This document shows positions 18,093 to 27,133 of a DNA stretch of 64,000 nt, piece after piece. Under the pieces are notes generated by a model, which was given only the letters and a program-made list of their open reading frames with translations, did no database searches and was not told where the DNA came from. The DNA is from Alcanivorax sediminis (lineage in GTDB: Bacteria > Pseudomonadota > Gammaproteobacteria > Pseudomonadales > Alcanivoracaceae): assembly GCF_009601165.1 (NCBI RefSeq), contig NZ_WIRE01000001.1, positions 1,860,001 through 1,924,000 of the forward strand, written 5' to 3'. The translations under genes were made by a program, and so were the position numbers. How positions within the stretch are numbered: position 1 is the first letter of the stretch; each line of letters opens with the position of its first letter.

Positions 18093-19385
18093 TCACGGCG
18101 AACACGATGCGTCAGGCAGTTGATTGATCCATTCACTGATCAAGGCAACGCCTTCTGCATGGACTGTGCTTCGTCCGAGTTCCGGCATCTTGTGGCGTGG
18201 GTCGGTGGTGCTCATCCGGAACACCAGGTAAGACATGTCTGCCGCACCGGGAACCACATCGCCTAATGGGTAATCCGGGCTGCCACCGGCCACCGGCGTT
18301 TTGCAGGTGCCGAATCGGGTCGGGTCATCTTCGTAATTCCGGTTGTATTCAACCTGTAGGCCGCTGCTGCCTGCAGGGCCAGCATACATCGGCTCTGGCA
18401 GTGTCAGCTCGGATCGGTGGCAATGCGCACAGTTGATATCCAGGTAGGCTTTGGCTGAATCATGCAGCTCAGCAGGCGTCAGCATTGCCGGATCAACCGC
18501 GTCATTGAAAACAGGCGCTTTTGACACGTCGCTCAGTGCGTCAGGCAATCCTGCCAACACCCCCTGTTCTTCCCAGTAACTCAGCTGATTCCTGGTATAA
18601 CCTTCATAGTTGAAATCTTTATTCAGGAAGCGCGCTTTCGGCCCAATGGGCTTGAAGATCGGCTGACGTTGATCCTCGGGGCCCTGCAACAGAGGGACAA
18701 CCGAGTGACAGGATGTGCAAGACGATGCTTTGGGGACAGCATAGGTAAAGGTGAGCGTTTGACCATCATGCATCGTTGTCATGTTATCAATGCTTTTGCC
18801 GGCAATGGCCAGTGTGGCGTCCGCTTCCGTGTCCCAGTAATACGGACGTGCGACCCAGCCGTCTTCGCGATGGATCAGCAGACGCGTTTCGATGAGCAGC
18901 TCGTTCTGGCCACGATTGGCCGTGTCTGCCGGCATGGCAAACGTCTTTACCAGCACTGAGCCAACGGGAAACTCGAGTACTTCGTGCTCGCTGTAAGTGG
19001 CTTTCTCGCCTTCCGGGATAAAAACAAACCGATATTTGGAGGCGTAGTCGGTGAATAACTGTGTAGACAGGTCGTAGGGTATCCCGCCAGAGTTCGGGTT
19101 GCGGGTGGGGTCGGTGCGGTCAGCAAACAAATTGTAATCCGACAGCTTTGGGCAATTTTCGTTGAGCAGCGCGCCCCAGTTCACACCAGATGTCGTGCCA
19201 CCGCAATCGTCTGTTTCTGCGGGGCGACCGGTGTTGTCGGAGGTATAGTTCACCTCCACTTTGTCATCTTTATTAATCGTGAGCCCGTCTTTGCCCAGGT
19301 CGATGTCACAGGCCGTGAGCGCTGACATTGCTAACGCCAATAACGAGCTGTTGAGCGCAAGCTTGCTAAATGTTGAGTTGTTCAT
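18093..19385 (-). CDS. SO2930-type diheme c-type cytochrome lipoprotein
   Basis: A 430-residue exported protein with signal peptide and lipobox (LTAC). Two haem c attachment motifs are present, SCTSCH in the middle and NCAHCH in the C-terminal third, so it should be an envelope electron carrier or oxidase-like protein. The pattern and its partner match the SO2930 family, which in many marine gammaproteobacteria is encoded next to a parallel beta-helix protein of the SO2931 type; the role of the pair is unknown. The gene lies 89 nt downstream of that partner, with a hairpin between. ATG 19385 is used; the frame extends 9 nt further. Confidence 0.85.
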   Translation of the reverse strand: MNNSTFSKLALNSSLLALAMSALTACDIDLGKDGLTINKDDKVEVNYTSDNTGRPAETDDCGGTTSGVNWGALLNENCPKLSDYNLFADRTDPTRNPNSGGIPYDLSTQLFTDYASKYRFVFIPEGEKATYSEHEVLEFPVGSVLVKTFAMPADTANRGQNELLIETRLLIHREDGWVARPYYWDTEADATLAIAGKSIDNMTTMHDGQTLTFTYAVPKASSCTSCHSVVPLLQGPEDQRQPIFKPIGPKARFLNKDFNYEGYTRNQLSYWEEQGVLAGLPDALSDVSKAPVFNDAVDPAMLTPAELHDSAKAYLDINCAHCHRSELTLPEPMYAGPAGSSGLQVEYNRNYEDDPTRFGTCKTPVAGGSPDYPLGDVVPGAADMSYLVFRMSTTDPRHKMPELGRSTVHAEGVALISEWINQLPDASCSP

Positions 19386-19435
19386 GATAACCACTCACTC
19401 GATGAATTCTTGTTGCGGCATGTTGGGGTGGTGAA

Positions 19436-19455
19436 AGGCGAACAGTGGTTCGCCT
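19436..19455. repeat. Intercistronic hairpin
   Basis: AGGCGAA and TTCGCCT form a 7-bp stem with a 6-nt loop in the 89-nt gap between the beta-helix and cytochrome genes. It may attenuate or protect the transcript and tune the ratio of the two proteins. Confidence 0.45.
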
Positions 19456-19474
19456 CTTGTACATGCCAACTCGA

Positions 19475-21106
19475 TTAAAGGGCGCATGCCGCTTCGGACA
19501 GATCATCGCCAGTACATCCGAAAGCCACGCCATTGATGCTGGCAGTGGATGGCGGGAGACGATTGTGCGCACAGTTCAAGAGTGAGGAGCCAATCATGGG
19601 TTCGATCAGCAAGCGGGGTGCCGGAGCGGTGAAGTCAGCATTCCAGTTTTCCGGATCGTTGGCATCAGTGCCGTAAACCTGTCCCGTGTTGACATCGTCG
19701 TAGCTCGGGGATGGGTTGCCGTTGACATTGTTGTTGGCGCAGATCTGGTCTTCCTGGCCATAGGGCAGGTAGCTCACCCCGTCCGCTTCCGCCTGAGAGC
19801 CCTCGGGAATGAACGCCTGGAAGTCAGCCAGCAGGCCCGCGTTGGCCAGCAGTTCACCGACACCATCATAGAGAATGGCGGGGAATACCTGCGGCATGCC
19901 GCTGTCGTTGTACGGGGAAGTATAGCCGTTGATGATATCAACCAGCAGGGTGCCTTGAGGGTTGCTACCGTTACGGGCGATAAAGTTATTGTGCGCGTAG
20001 ACGTTGCGAACCAGCGGGGTCCAGCCGTTGGTCATGGCCTGGCCGTATTTGCTGGGGTAGTTGGCCAGGTCATCGTCAGCCAGCAGATAACTGGCAATCG
20101 CCAGGGCGGTGGTTTCGTTATCGGTGATGTCGTTGTTGTAGATTTCCACGTCGCTGGTGGCGAACACGAGGATGCCGGTGCCCGGGGGCGCAATGCCGAC
20201 CGCGCCAGCGCCCACGTTCGGGGCATTGTTGGCGTAGGCCCGGTTGCTGAAGACCCGAATGTTGCCGCCATAGGCATTGGTCAGGCCCGGCAGGTCAAAA
20301 ACCAGAATGCCCGCCGTATTGCCGGTGGCCATGTTGTTATAGACATCCGCATTCAGGGTGTTTTCGACTTCGATGCCCGCCACATTCCGCACCGCCACAT
20401 TGTCACGGATTACCACATTGCGAGACTGCCCCACATAAATGCCGGCGTCCGCAGAGCCCGCCGCATAGTTGTGCTCCAGCAGTACATTCTGGGATTGCAG
20501 TGGATAGAGACCATAGGCGCCATTGTCCGATTCCAGCGGTCCTTCCCATACGGTGGCGGTGTAGGCGAAGTGCACGCCGCTGGCGTTGGTGACCTTGATG
20601 GCGTTCTTGTTGGACTCATACACGCCAAAATCGCGGATGGTCAGGTTGGTGCCACCTTCAAAGCGGATGGAGTCGTCGCCGGTGGAGTTGCTGAAGTCCA
20701 GCTTGGTGTCGTTGATGCCATAACCAGTCAGCACTACGCCGCTGGCGCTGGTGACGGTGATGGTTTCCGACACCGTAAACTCGCCTTGGGGCAAGACCAC
20801 AACAGCGTTTTCCGGCAACTCGAACAACGCCACCAGTAGTGCTTCGGTGATGTCGTCACCATTTTGTGCATCGGGCGCGACGAAGATGGCGTCGCAGGGG
20901 AACACATAGCCGGAGGTGCTTGCGCCGGCGTCACAGGTCTCGCTTGTGCCGGAGTTTCCCGAGCTTGGAGAACTTCCACTGCTCTTTGTATAGGTAACTT
21001 CGTCACCATCGTTCACTTCAACACAGCCCGACAGTATCAGTGAGCTGGATAACAGACCGAGCGCGAATGCCGGTAATGTTTTACGGCTTATCCGGTTCTT
21101 CTTCAT
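19475..21106 (-). CDS. Parallel beta-helix repeat lipoprotein (SO2931-type partner)
   Basis: A 543-residue lipoprotein with a signal peptide ending in LILSGC (Cys about 28). Most of the mature protein consists of right-handed beta-helix type rungs with the NVxxxxNxAxxN pattern (for example LEHNYAAGSADAGIYVG and DVYNNMATGNTAGI), the fold of pectate lyase and carbohydrate-modifying proteins. No catalytic residues can be assigned. It is first in a two-gene operon with the diheme cytochrome, a conserved pairing, and is preceded by a 327-nt region with three direct repeats and by an AraC-type membrane regulator gene in the same orientation. Confidence 0.85.
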   Translation of the reverse strand: MKKNRISRKTLPAFALGLLSSSLILSGCVEVNDGDEVTYTKSSGSSPSSGNSGTSETCDAGASTSGYVFPCDAIFVAPDAQNGDDITEALLVALFELPENAVVVLPQGEFTVSETITVTSASGVVLTGYGINDTKLDFSNSTGDDSIRFEGGTNLTIRDFGVYESNKNAIKVTNASGVHFAYTATVWEGPLESDNGAYGLYPLQSQNVLLEHNYAAGSADAGIYVGQSRNVVIRDNVAVRNVAGIEVENTLNADVYNNMATGNTAGILVFDLPGLTNAYGGNIRVFSNRAYANNAPNVGAGAVGIAPPGTGILVFATSDVEIYNNDITDNETTALAIASYLLADDDLANYPSKYGQAMTNGWTPLVRNVYAHNNFIARNGSNPQGTLLVDIINGYTSPYNDSGMPQVFPAILYDGVGELLANAGLLADFQAFIPEGSQAEADGVSYLPYGQEDQICANNNVNGNPSPSYDDVNTGQVYGTDANDPENWNADFTAPAPRLLIEPMIGSSLLNCAHNRLPPSTASINGVAFGCTGDDLSEAACAL

Positions 21107-21220
21107 GGTGTTCTCTCCCGAGTTGTTGTTGTTTTCAAGCCTGATAGCCGTGGACGGCGCTAAGGCTTTAGTACTAGAAAAAACAACCTACAAGACCTGC
21201 GGAGAGAGACTCAAAGAGAA

Positions 21221-21271
21221 GCGCTGTGCAAACCTGAAAAGCGCTGTGCAATACCTCAAAGGCGCTGTGCA
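21221..21271. promoter_or_regulatory. Three direct repeats, candidate AraC-type operator
   Basis: GCGCTGTGCA occurs at 21221, 21241 and 21262, each followed by a similar A/C-rich tail. The 20- and 21-nt spacing is two helical turns, placing the copies on one face of the DNA, as for AraC-family operators. The array is about 115 nt upstream of the beta-helix/cytochrome operon and downstream of the AraC-type gene, so regulation of that operon is the natural reading. Confidence 0.55.
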
Positions 21272-21433
21272 AAAGCTGAAATGGGACTGGTTAAATCCTT
21301 CAACCTACTGATTTTTAGGTGTTTATTGGTTTTGCCAAGGAGGGGCTGCGGTGTGGCCGGTGTGCCACACCTGTAGCGGCTGCATCAGGGGGGGAACGAG
21401 GGCAGGGCGAGTTCAAGGCATTGAGAAGCGTTG

Positions 21434-22474
21434 TCAGTCCGCTTGGCTGGATTGACGGTACTCGGTAGGGGTTTGCTGTTTGATTTCTTTGAAGGCGCGA
21501 TTGAACGAACTCAGTGTGCGGTAGCCGATATCCAGTGCGATGTTCTGAATCGGGGTCTCGGGTTCGTTGACCAGCCGGTCACAGGCCTCCTCGATTCGCA
21601 TCTGATTCACATAGTCGTTGAAGTTGCGATAGTTGAAGGTCACGTTGATGATGGCTCGCACCCGATACTCGGGGAGAGACATTCTGGCCGCCAGTTTTTT
21701 CAGCGTTAACTTTTCGGTGCGATAGAAGTGTTCTTCTTTCATCAGGTGTCTGAGCTGGGCCTCGATCTCAGAAGTTTCGTCTGGTGTCTGCTCGATTTCG
21801 ATAATGGCAGGCTGAGGCTCCACATCGTTGTCCCTGGATACCGGGGACGGTTGCTGCACATCAAGCAATACGCCCTCCTGCCCTCTGAGCAGTAGAAATC
21901 CGACCAGCAGGGTGGTGATGCCTACCATCCCGGCCACCAACTGGCGTGTGTCCAGTCCATGATTCAGGGAAATGGTCACACACAGCATGGTGGCGCCCAA
22001 GGACACCAGCAAGGCGACCCTCAGCTTTCTCCGACCTTCAACAAGGTCATCACGCCAGTGGACTGCCGTAATCCATAATCCGCTGACGATCAGCATGTAC
22101 TCGGCATACTGGGGGATCTTGAACCCCAGCCCGTGGAGCCACCAGGCGGCCTCAGGATCGGCGCCGCCAAACGGACGGCTCAAGGCGGGAGGAACAAAGC
22201 TGTATAGCGCGATGGCGATCCAGATCGGATTTGCTCTGGGCTTGGGGGAAAACGCGAGCATGCACAGAAGCCAGAACGCCGCAGGCAGAGTGGTCATCAC
22301 ATCGCCGAGTAGCCATTGATATTCCTGGCCGACGACACGGCTTAGCAGAAATGCCGCAGCGGCAATGAGTACCCAGAGAAAAACCTTGCCGACCAGCAGC
22401 TGCCTGAAGTCGCGCAGCACAACAAGAAAAACGACAGCAAGACAGCCAAGACTGAAGCCAGTGAGTAGTTGCAT
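21434..22474 (-). CDS. Membrane-anchored AraC-family transcriptional regulator
   Basis: A 346-residue protein with six to seven hydrophobic segments in residues 1-205, an acidic Pro/Gln-rich linker and a C-terminal AraC/XylS DNA-binding domain (about 245-340; LTLKKLAARMSLPEYRVRAI as first helix-turn-helix, NIALDIGYRTLSSFNRAFKE as second). Such proteins sense a membrane or periplasmic signal and control genes directly. It is on the same strand and immediately upstream of the beta-helix/diheme cytochrome operon, making that operon its likely target. Binding is plausibly at the triple repeat at 21221-21271. Confidence 0.87.
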   Translation of the reverse strand: MQLLTGFSLGCLAVVFLVVLRDFRQLLVGKVFLWVLIAAAAFLLSRVVGQEYQWLLGDVMTTLPAAFWLLCMLAFSPKPRANPIWIAIALYSFVPPALSRPFGGADPEAAWWLHGLGFKIPQYAEYMLIVSGLWITAVHWRDDLVEGRRKLRVALLVSLGATMLCVTISLNHGLDTRQLVAGMVGITTLLVGFLLLRGQEGVLLDVQQPSPVSRDNDVEPQPAIIEIEQTPDETSEIEAQLRHLMKEEHFYRTEKLTLKKLAARMSLPEYRVRAIINVTFNYRNFNDYVNQMRIEEACDRLVNEPETPIQNIALDIGYRTLSSFNRAFKEIKQQTPTEYRQSSQAD

Positions 22475-22624
22475 GATGAATCATTTATTCGTTGTTGTGA
22501 TAAGTCAGACTAGCATCAATTCCGGCTAATTATCTGTCCGGTCTGCCGGTCAACCCGCTGTCCTGCGGGGCGCTATGGGTTGGCCATACCAGCCCCGGGG
22601 CTCCGGTATTGCCAAGTCTGCAGC

Positions 22625-22638
22625 GTGACTTGCGTCAC
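22625..22638. promoter_or_regulatory. CRP/Vfr-like site
   Basis: GTGACTTGCGTCAC is a perfect inverted repeat; with flanks, CGTGACTTGCGTCACA matches TGTGA-N6-TCACA in nine of ten defined positions. It lies about 240 nt before the lipoprotein operon at 22878 and about 150 nt before the AraC-type gene on the other strand, so the target is not certain. Confidence 0.45.
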
Positions 22639-22877
22639 ATAATATGCCTCGCTAATACGAAGATGTTGGCATAAATGCAGGTATTTGGTACTTCTTTATT
22701 TTTTTAGAATGATACGAAAAATTACGTAGAAGGGGGAGGGCTGCTGTTTGCCGGAGGCTGGGCGCCATGGGGCAGGTCCGTCTTGTGCCCAGCAGCGGCA
22801 TCATCAGTGTGTCTGATGTTGCGGGCATCCTGCCTGTCTGCGTTTTCTGATGATTGTTAACAAGAGCCGGGGGTTTC

Positions 22878-23048
22878 ATGTCTGTTCAAAATTTCATCGC
22901 TGCGTTTCAGCGGGGCGGTAAGGCTTGCCTGTTGTTTGGCGTTGTGGCTTTGCTATCGGGCTGCACCTTCTATGTGGGGGGTAAAGATGCGGGTACCCGT
23001 GATGGTGAGGCACGGGTTGTCCCTGTTGCTGTCACGGAGGTGTGCTGA
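22878..23048 (+). CDS. Very small lipoprotein
   Basis: A 56-residue lipoprotein: a signal peptide with lipobox LLSGC (Cys about residue 31) followed by a mature part of only about 25 residues. Too short for a domain assignment. It is the first gene of a three-lipoprotein operon; its stop is 2 nt before the next start, and GGAGG in its last codons serves that gene. ATG 22878 is preferred over an upstream in-frame start. Confidence 0.6.
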   Translation: MSVQNFIAAFQRGGKACLLFGVVALLSGCTFYVGGKDAGTRDGEARVVPVAVTEVC

Positions 23049-23050
23049 TC

Positions 23051-23653
23051 ATGGCGTGCCGACAGATGATACGACTGTTTTTTCTGGTGCTGGTAGCGGG
23101 CATGGCTTCCGGTTGCTCGTTGGTCTTCAAGGATAGTGGCGGCAAGAAAATCGCCAACTATGATGATCGCTCCATCGTGTTTGGCTGGCTGGACATGAGC
23201 GAATCCGGTGACCGGCTTGATCGGGTGGTTTTCGAACAGCTCAAACCGGTGACCAAGAAAAAATATTACACAATGGGGATTATCCGGCAGGAAAAAGGCT
23301 ACATCGTTTACCATATCGGTATGCCCGAGGGCACCTTCAAGCTGTCCAATTTTACCGGGCACAGTTGCCTGATTAATCCCTTCTTTATGTGCGATGCCGG
23401 CACTATCTACGACATGCCGAGGCAGGGCAGCACTGGAGGTATTGTGGTGGGCAAGTCCGGAGCCTATTACCTGGGGGCGCTGAAGTACAAGCGCGTCAAA
23501 ACCGGCTTCTTCGAGGCGGGGAAATTCGAAATTGAAGAAGATAAGGATCCGCCTTCACAGGAGGCCATGCTGAAAGCGATCCATGAAAAGCTGCAGTACC
23601 GTTTTCCGGATCAGATGCAGCGCCTGGAATCCGTTCTGGGTGAGCAGGGGTAA
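23051..23653 (+). CDS. Lipoprotein of unknown function, operon member
   Basis: A 200-residue lipoprotein with a clear signal peptide and lipobox MASGC. The mature part contains an AYYLGALKYKR segment that is mirrored in the next gene (AVYLGTIRYRR), and a HSCLINPFFMCDAG stretch with two Cys that could form a disulfide. The start at 23051 follows GGAGG by about 10 nt; the GTG at 23042 is less likely. No family recognised; the shared motif suggests that the two larger proteins of this operon are distant paralogs. Confidence 0.72.
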   Translation: MACRQMIRLFFLVLVAGMASGCSLVFKDSGGKKIANYDDRSIVFGWLDMSESGDRLDRVVFEQLKPVTKKKYYTMGIIRQEKGYIVYHIGMPEGTFKLSNFTGHSCLINPFFMCDAGTIYDMPRQGSTGGIVVGKSGAYYLGALKYKRVKTGFFEAGKFEIEEDKDPPSQEAMLKAIHEKLQYRFPDQMQRLESVLGEQG

Positions 23654-23658
23654 CGGTG

Positions 23659-24225
23659 ATGATGATACGAATCCTGCTGCTTACACTGATGGCATTGCTG
23701 GTGGGCTGCCAGTATGGCTTGCCGATGGTGGACTCCCCGCATGATGTCTATCCCGGAGAGGTGGTTCTGGTTGGAAAGGTGGTGCTTGATCCGCCGCTTC
23801 AGGAAGGTGAGCAGAACGTGTCCTGGGGCTCACAGGAGAATCTGATTAACCTGTTTACCAGCGACCGGGAAGTCATGATTGATCCCAATAATGTCCGCTA
23901 TGGGCATTACCAGAAAGCCATCAAGGCGCCGTTGGGGGCGTCATTTTTTACGATCGCGCCCTTCGACAAGGGGCAAATCTCCGGGGCGACGATTTTCCTT
24001 GAGGATATGGAGCAGATATATTTTCCGGGCGGGTTGCAGTTCAGCGTCACTGCTGAGGACCAGGCGGTTTACCTCGGTACCATCCGCTATCGCCGAAATG
24101 ATTTCTACGAAATTACCGCTATAGATGTGCTGGATGAATACACTCAGGCCCGAAAAGAGTTTGCTGAAAAATTCGGTGATGGGATGACCCTGAGAAAAGG
24201 GCTTCTGAAACCTGTAGCACCCTGA
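23659..24225 (+). CDS. Lipoprotein of unknown function, operon member
   Basis: A 188-residue lipoprotein (lipobox LLVGC, Cys about 17). The mature part holds the AVYLGTIRYRR motif shared with its upstream neighbour, probably one strand pair of a beta-rich domain. It starts 5 nt after the upstream stop. A strong hairpin follows the gene. The three-gene operon probably encodes envelope proteins that work together, but nothing in the sequence names their task. Confidence 0.72.
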   Translation: MMIRILLLTLMALLVGCQYGLPMVDSPHDVYPGEVVLVGKVVLDPPLQEGEQNVSWGSQENLINLFTSDREVMIDPNNVRYGHYQKAIKAPLGASFFTIAPFDKGQISGATIFLEDMEQIYFPGGLQFSVTAEDQAVYLGTIRYRRNDFYEITAIDVLDEYTQARKEFAEKFGDGMTLRKGLLKPVAP

Positions 24226-24234
24226 ACCATCGAG

Positions 24235-24259
24235 ACGGAGACCTTAACGGGGTCTCCGT
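24235..24259 (+). terminator. Hairpin at end of lipoprotein operon
   Basis: ACGGAGACC and GGTCTCCGT form a perfect 9-bp stem with a 7-nt loop 10 nt after the operon stop. Only a weak T-rich tail (GGTTTCTGCTTC) follows. Confidence 0.65.
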
Positions 24260-24301
24260 GGTTTCTGCTTCTGCGACCTCCCGGTTCACTGCGTGAGCGC
24301 T

Positions 24302-24817
24302 TTATGATTTGGCGGCCTCGTGGCGCGAGGCCAGTCGTGCCATCACGGTTTTTCCCTTTTCGTCATCGCGGACAAACTTCTTGTCCAGATCCCGTGCCAT
24401 CAGTGCGGCGATTTTCTGGCCCACAATGGGCACGTTCACTTCAATGTCGAAGTCGAGATCCAGTAAGGTCTGACCGGACTGCTCACTCAGCCGCATATCG
24501 CAGGTGACATGGGCTGGTGAGCCTTTCATCTTGATGTCCAGGCGACCTGTCCTGTTGTCCAGATCCCAGATGTCGGTCTGAATCAGGGTGACGTTATCGG
24601 AGAGGAACTTGCGGGCGAAATGGGGCAGGGGGATCTCCAGGGAAACGTCGCGGCTAACGGTTATCCTGCTCGTATTTTTGTCGCAGTGATAATCCAGCAG
24701 GGTAATGTGCTGGGCTCCCGTGAGAGCGTACTTTTCGAGGAAGTAATCCTTGTCGGAAAAGAGTTTGAGAACAATATCTAAAGGGTATGGATAGGTGCTT
24801 TGCTTATGGAATTTCAT
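24302..24817 (-). CDS. DUF2505-family protein
   Basis: A 171-residue protein starting MKFHKQSTYPYPLDIVLKLF, the typical opening of DUF2505 proteins, which are predicted SRPBCC/START-like lipid or hydrophobic-ligand binding folds. The segment DLDFDIEVNVPIVGQKIAAL near the C-terminus is also family-like. No signal peptide. It is a single gene between convergent and tandem neighbours. The ATG at 24817 is preferred over an upstream start that would add 21 unrelated residues. Confidence 0.78.
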   Translation of the reverse strand: MKFHKQSTYPYPLDIVLKLFSDKDYFLEKYALTGAQHITLLDYHCDKNTSRITVSRDVSLEIPLPHFARKFLSDNVTLIQTDIWDLDNRTGRLDIKMKGSPAHVTCDMRLSEQSGQTLLDLDFDIEVNVPIVGQKIAALMARDLDKKFVRDDEKGKTVMARLASRHEAAKS

Positions 24818-24936
24818 GACCGTATCCCTGCCAGGCTGGTGCCCCCAACGGGCAGCATGATGGAAAGTGCTTGCTTGCATTCTCGGTGAGAATGGGAAGG
24901 GTTGGAAGGCGGGGTCCTGAGCAAATTCCGACAGCG

Positions 24937-26517
24937 CTAAGGCGATTCATCTGTCGTCAGTTTGATGCCGCCACGTAACCAGAATCGAGGCGCATCATGG
25001 CCATAACCTTCTCTCTCCTCGAAATGAGTCAGTCTTGGGTAGTCCCGAATTGCTACGTTGACTAGCCAGGTGCTCGCTATTAGAACCATCAAATAAGTCG
25101 CTAGCGTCATGGGAATACGTGAAATAGAGCGAGGTAGGGAGGCGCTCTTGGCGGCGATCGACCATGCAGCACCGGCCATCAATGCAAGCCAAACTTGGGT
25201 GTAGGGCATTACGATGACACCGCTGACCATTGAATGCGCAAGCATAACTGCGAGGCTTTGCAGCGTCGATAGCGTCAGCAGCTGTTCCGGATATTCAAAC
25301 CTGAGTTGTCGGATTATTGGCCAAAGTTTGCTGGATGCCGCGACTATTACCGCCAAAATGCATGCCAATGCGGGAAGGCCCCATTCATAGGCAATTTGGA
25401 GAAAGGCATTATGCGGGTGTCCTGAGATAAAGCTCTCAGACCCGGCAAAGGCCATTCCCCCCCAGCCCAACCATGGGTGATCTGGGATGTGCGTGAGGGT
25501 TGCCAGCCACATTTCGCCTCTCAGTGACGAACTGGAGGCTAGATTTTCAAGCGTGCGGGCATCATTGTTCATGCCAAGCCAGGGTGCAAGCCAATGGAAC
25601 AGGCCTACGTAGATGATAAGTCCCAAGATAGCCGAACTGCCAAGCACTTGGTAATACTGGCGAGGGCCCAGTCTGAGAACCAGTGAAAAGCCTAATGCCG
25701 CGGTTAGCGCGAGCCATGCTCCGCGGCTCTCGCCGACCCAAATAGTGGTCCACCAGAAAACTAGCAAAACATAGATCAGCCGCCGCCATAGGGGCTTTTG
25801 GGTGATCATCCATGTGCCGCCAATCATGGGAATGCTGAGAGCCTGAAACTGACCAAGCCAGCGGAGATTCTCGAATCCGCTGAGCAGATCTTTTGCAATA
25901 AGATCTTTTCCTGATACAAAAGCAGACATGAGGGATAGAAAGAAGTTAACAAGTAGTAACCCGGCAACGATTACGGCAGATACATGATACAAAATCATGA
26001 CCTTGGGTTCGCGAAGGCAGCTTAGCGCAGAAAATTGCATCAAGCCCCAGAGTCCGACCCATAATGCTAATTCAATGAATGCCCACTCTCCTGACGATGC
26101 GGTGAGACTGCTGAGCACTCCTAGAAGAAGCAGAATGATTAGAATTCGCTCAAGTTTTTTGTCAATAGGTGGGAGAGGTGCACTCCTGCCAATTATAAAT
26201 AGTCCAATGGCTGACAGCAGAAGCGATAGAATCTGAAAGATGCGTTGTTGATCCATCCACGTAAGAGACCGAAATATGTCTTGTGTGGGTGCAATGATCA
26301 ACGTGGTGAGCAGAAGTCCCACTATCGTGGCGAACAATCCATGTCTGACGATCAAAGGTCGTATTGCCTCAAGCAGTATCGGGTGAGTTCTAAGATTAAC
26401 CAGCTTTGACAATAATAATAAGCTCTTCGTTCTGCCAAAGGTTTTTGGCCGTTCAGCGACAGCGGGTGAATTTGTTGAGAGGAGGCATCTTGTCTGTTGC
26501 TGCAAGAGTTTTATCAT
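24937..26517 (-). CDS. O-antigen ligase/polymerase-like membrane protein
   Basis: A 526-residue polytopic protein with about ten to twelve hydrophobic segments. The large loop carries the Wzy_C/WaaL-type motifs ESRGAWLALTAALG and GHPHNAFLQIAYEWG; the His in HPHN is the usual catalytic residue. This family transfers or polymerises glycans at the periplasmic face of the inner membrane. It stands alone rather than in a glycan cluster, so a PglL-type protein O-glycosyltransferase role is as possible as an O-antigen role. The local composition is slightly AT-richer than the core genes. Confidence 0.82.
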   Translation of the reverse strand: MIKLLQQQTRCLLSTNSPAVAERPKTFGRTKSLLLLSKLVNLRTHPILLEAIRPLIVRHGLFATIVGLLLTTLIIAPTQDIFRSLTWMDQQRIFQILSLLLSAIGLFIIGRSAPLPPIDKKLERILIILLLLGVLSSLTASSGEWAFIELALWVGLWGLMQFSALSCLREPKVMILYHVSAVIVAGLLLVNFFLSLMSAFVSGKDLIAKDLLSGFENLRWLGQFQALSIPMIGGTWMITQKPLWRRLIYVLLVFWWTTIWVGESRGAWLALTAALGFSLVLRLGPRQYYQVLGSSAILGLIIYVGLFHWLAPWLGMNNDARTLENLASSSSLRGEMWLATLTHIPDHPWLGWGGMAFAGSESFISGHPHNAFLQIAYEWGLPALACILAVIVAASSKLWPIIRQLRFEYPEQLLTLSTLQSLAVMLAHSMVSGVIVMPYTQVWLALMAGAAWSIAAKSASLPRSISRIPMTLATYLMVLIASTWLVNVAIRDYPRLTHFEEREGYGHDAPRFWLRGGIKLTTDESP

Positions 26518-26623
26518 AGGATAAGTCAATCAAGCAAAGTTATCCCGGCTGGTGGGGGCGCGAACTTTAGCCTGCCAGAAGATTTTAAAGGTGACGCCGG
26601 AAACGGAACCCCACAAGGAGTTC

Positions 26624-26902
26624 ATGTTCGATATTCTGGAGAAAGTCCGGTTTGTCATCCTGCCCAACCAGACGGGCAGAATTCAAGAACTCCGAATTAT
26701 CTACAAAGACAAGAAGTACAGTTTTCTCGAAGCCGCGTTATATCTGAGCCGGATAGACCAGTGTGGCCTCGGCATGGCATGCCCGACCAGCAACGTTGCG
26801 GCCGGTGAAGGCCGTAATACCACCGCGCCAGGTACCGAAGGGCCGCTGGAAAGGGCGGATGCCCGGGAGGTGGATTACATGACCCGGGTGAATATCTTCT
26901 AG
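26624..26902 (+). CDS. Small hypothetical protein
   Basis: A 92-residue frame with a good ribosome site (AAGGAG, 3-8 nt before ATG 26624). The N-terminal half, MFDILEKVRFVILPN onwards, reads like a folded segment; the C-terminal part is Gly/Thr-rich and less convincing. No family recognised. It lies in a 600-nt space that otherwise has no gene and could be a degraded gene or a chance frame. Confidence 0.35.
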   Translation: MFDILEKVRFVILPNQTGRIQELRIIYKDKKYSFLEAALYLSRIDQCGLGMACPTSNVAAGEGRNTTAPGTEGPLERADAREVDYMTRVNIF

Positions 26903-27133
26903 CGGGCCGGTGGCGGCGGGGGAGAATGAGGCTGCCGCTGTTGCGCACCAATCCGCCATATGGTTTCGATTGTCCCTGTCGTCAAAATCCTCAGGTTGTG
27001 ACAACAGGGAATCAGTACCCAAGTCGGGGACTGAGGAGGACGGCACCATGCTTCACCTTACAGGCAGGATTTCGCCAGGTTAGGCAGAAGCAGTGGGCCG
27101 TCCATCAGATGGCAAGGTGTTCTGGATCAACAA

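Noticed and set aside
19955..20839. 294-codon frame opposite the beta-helix gene
   Set aside because: The Val/Gly-rich peptide is the mirror of repeated beta-helix rungs, not a real gene.
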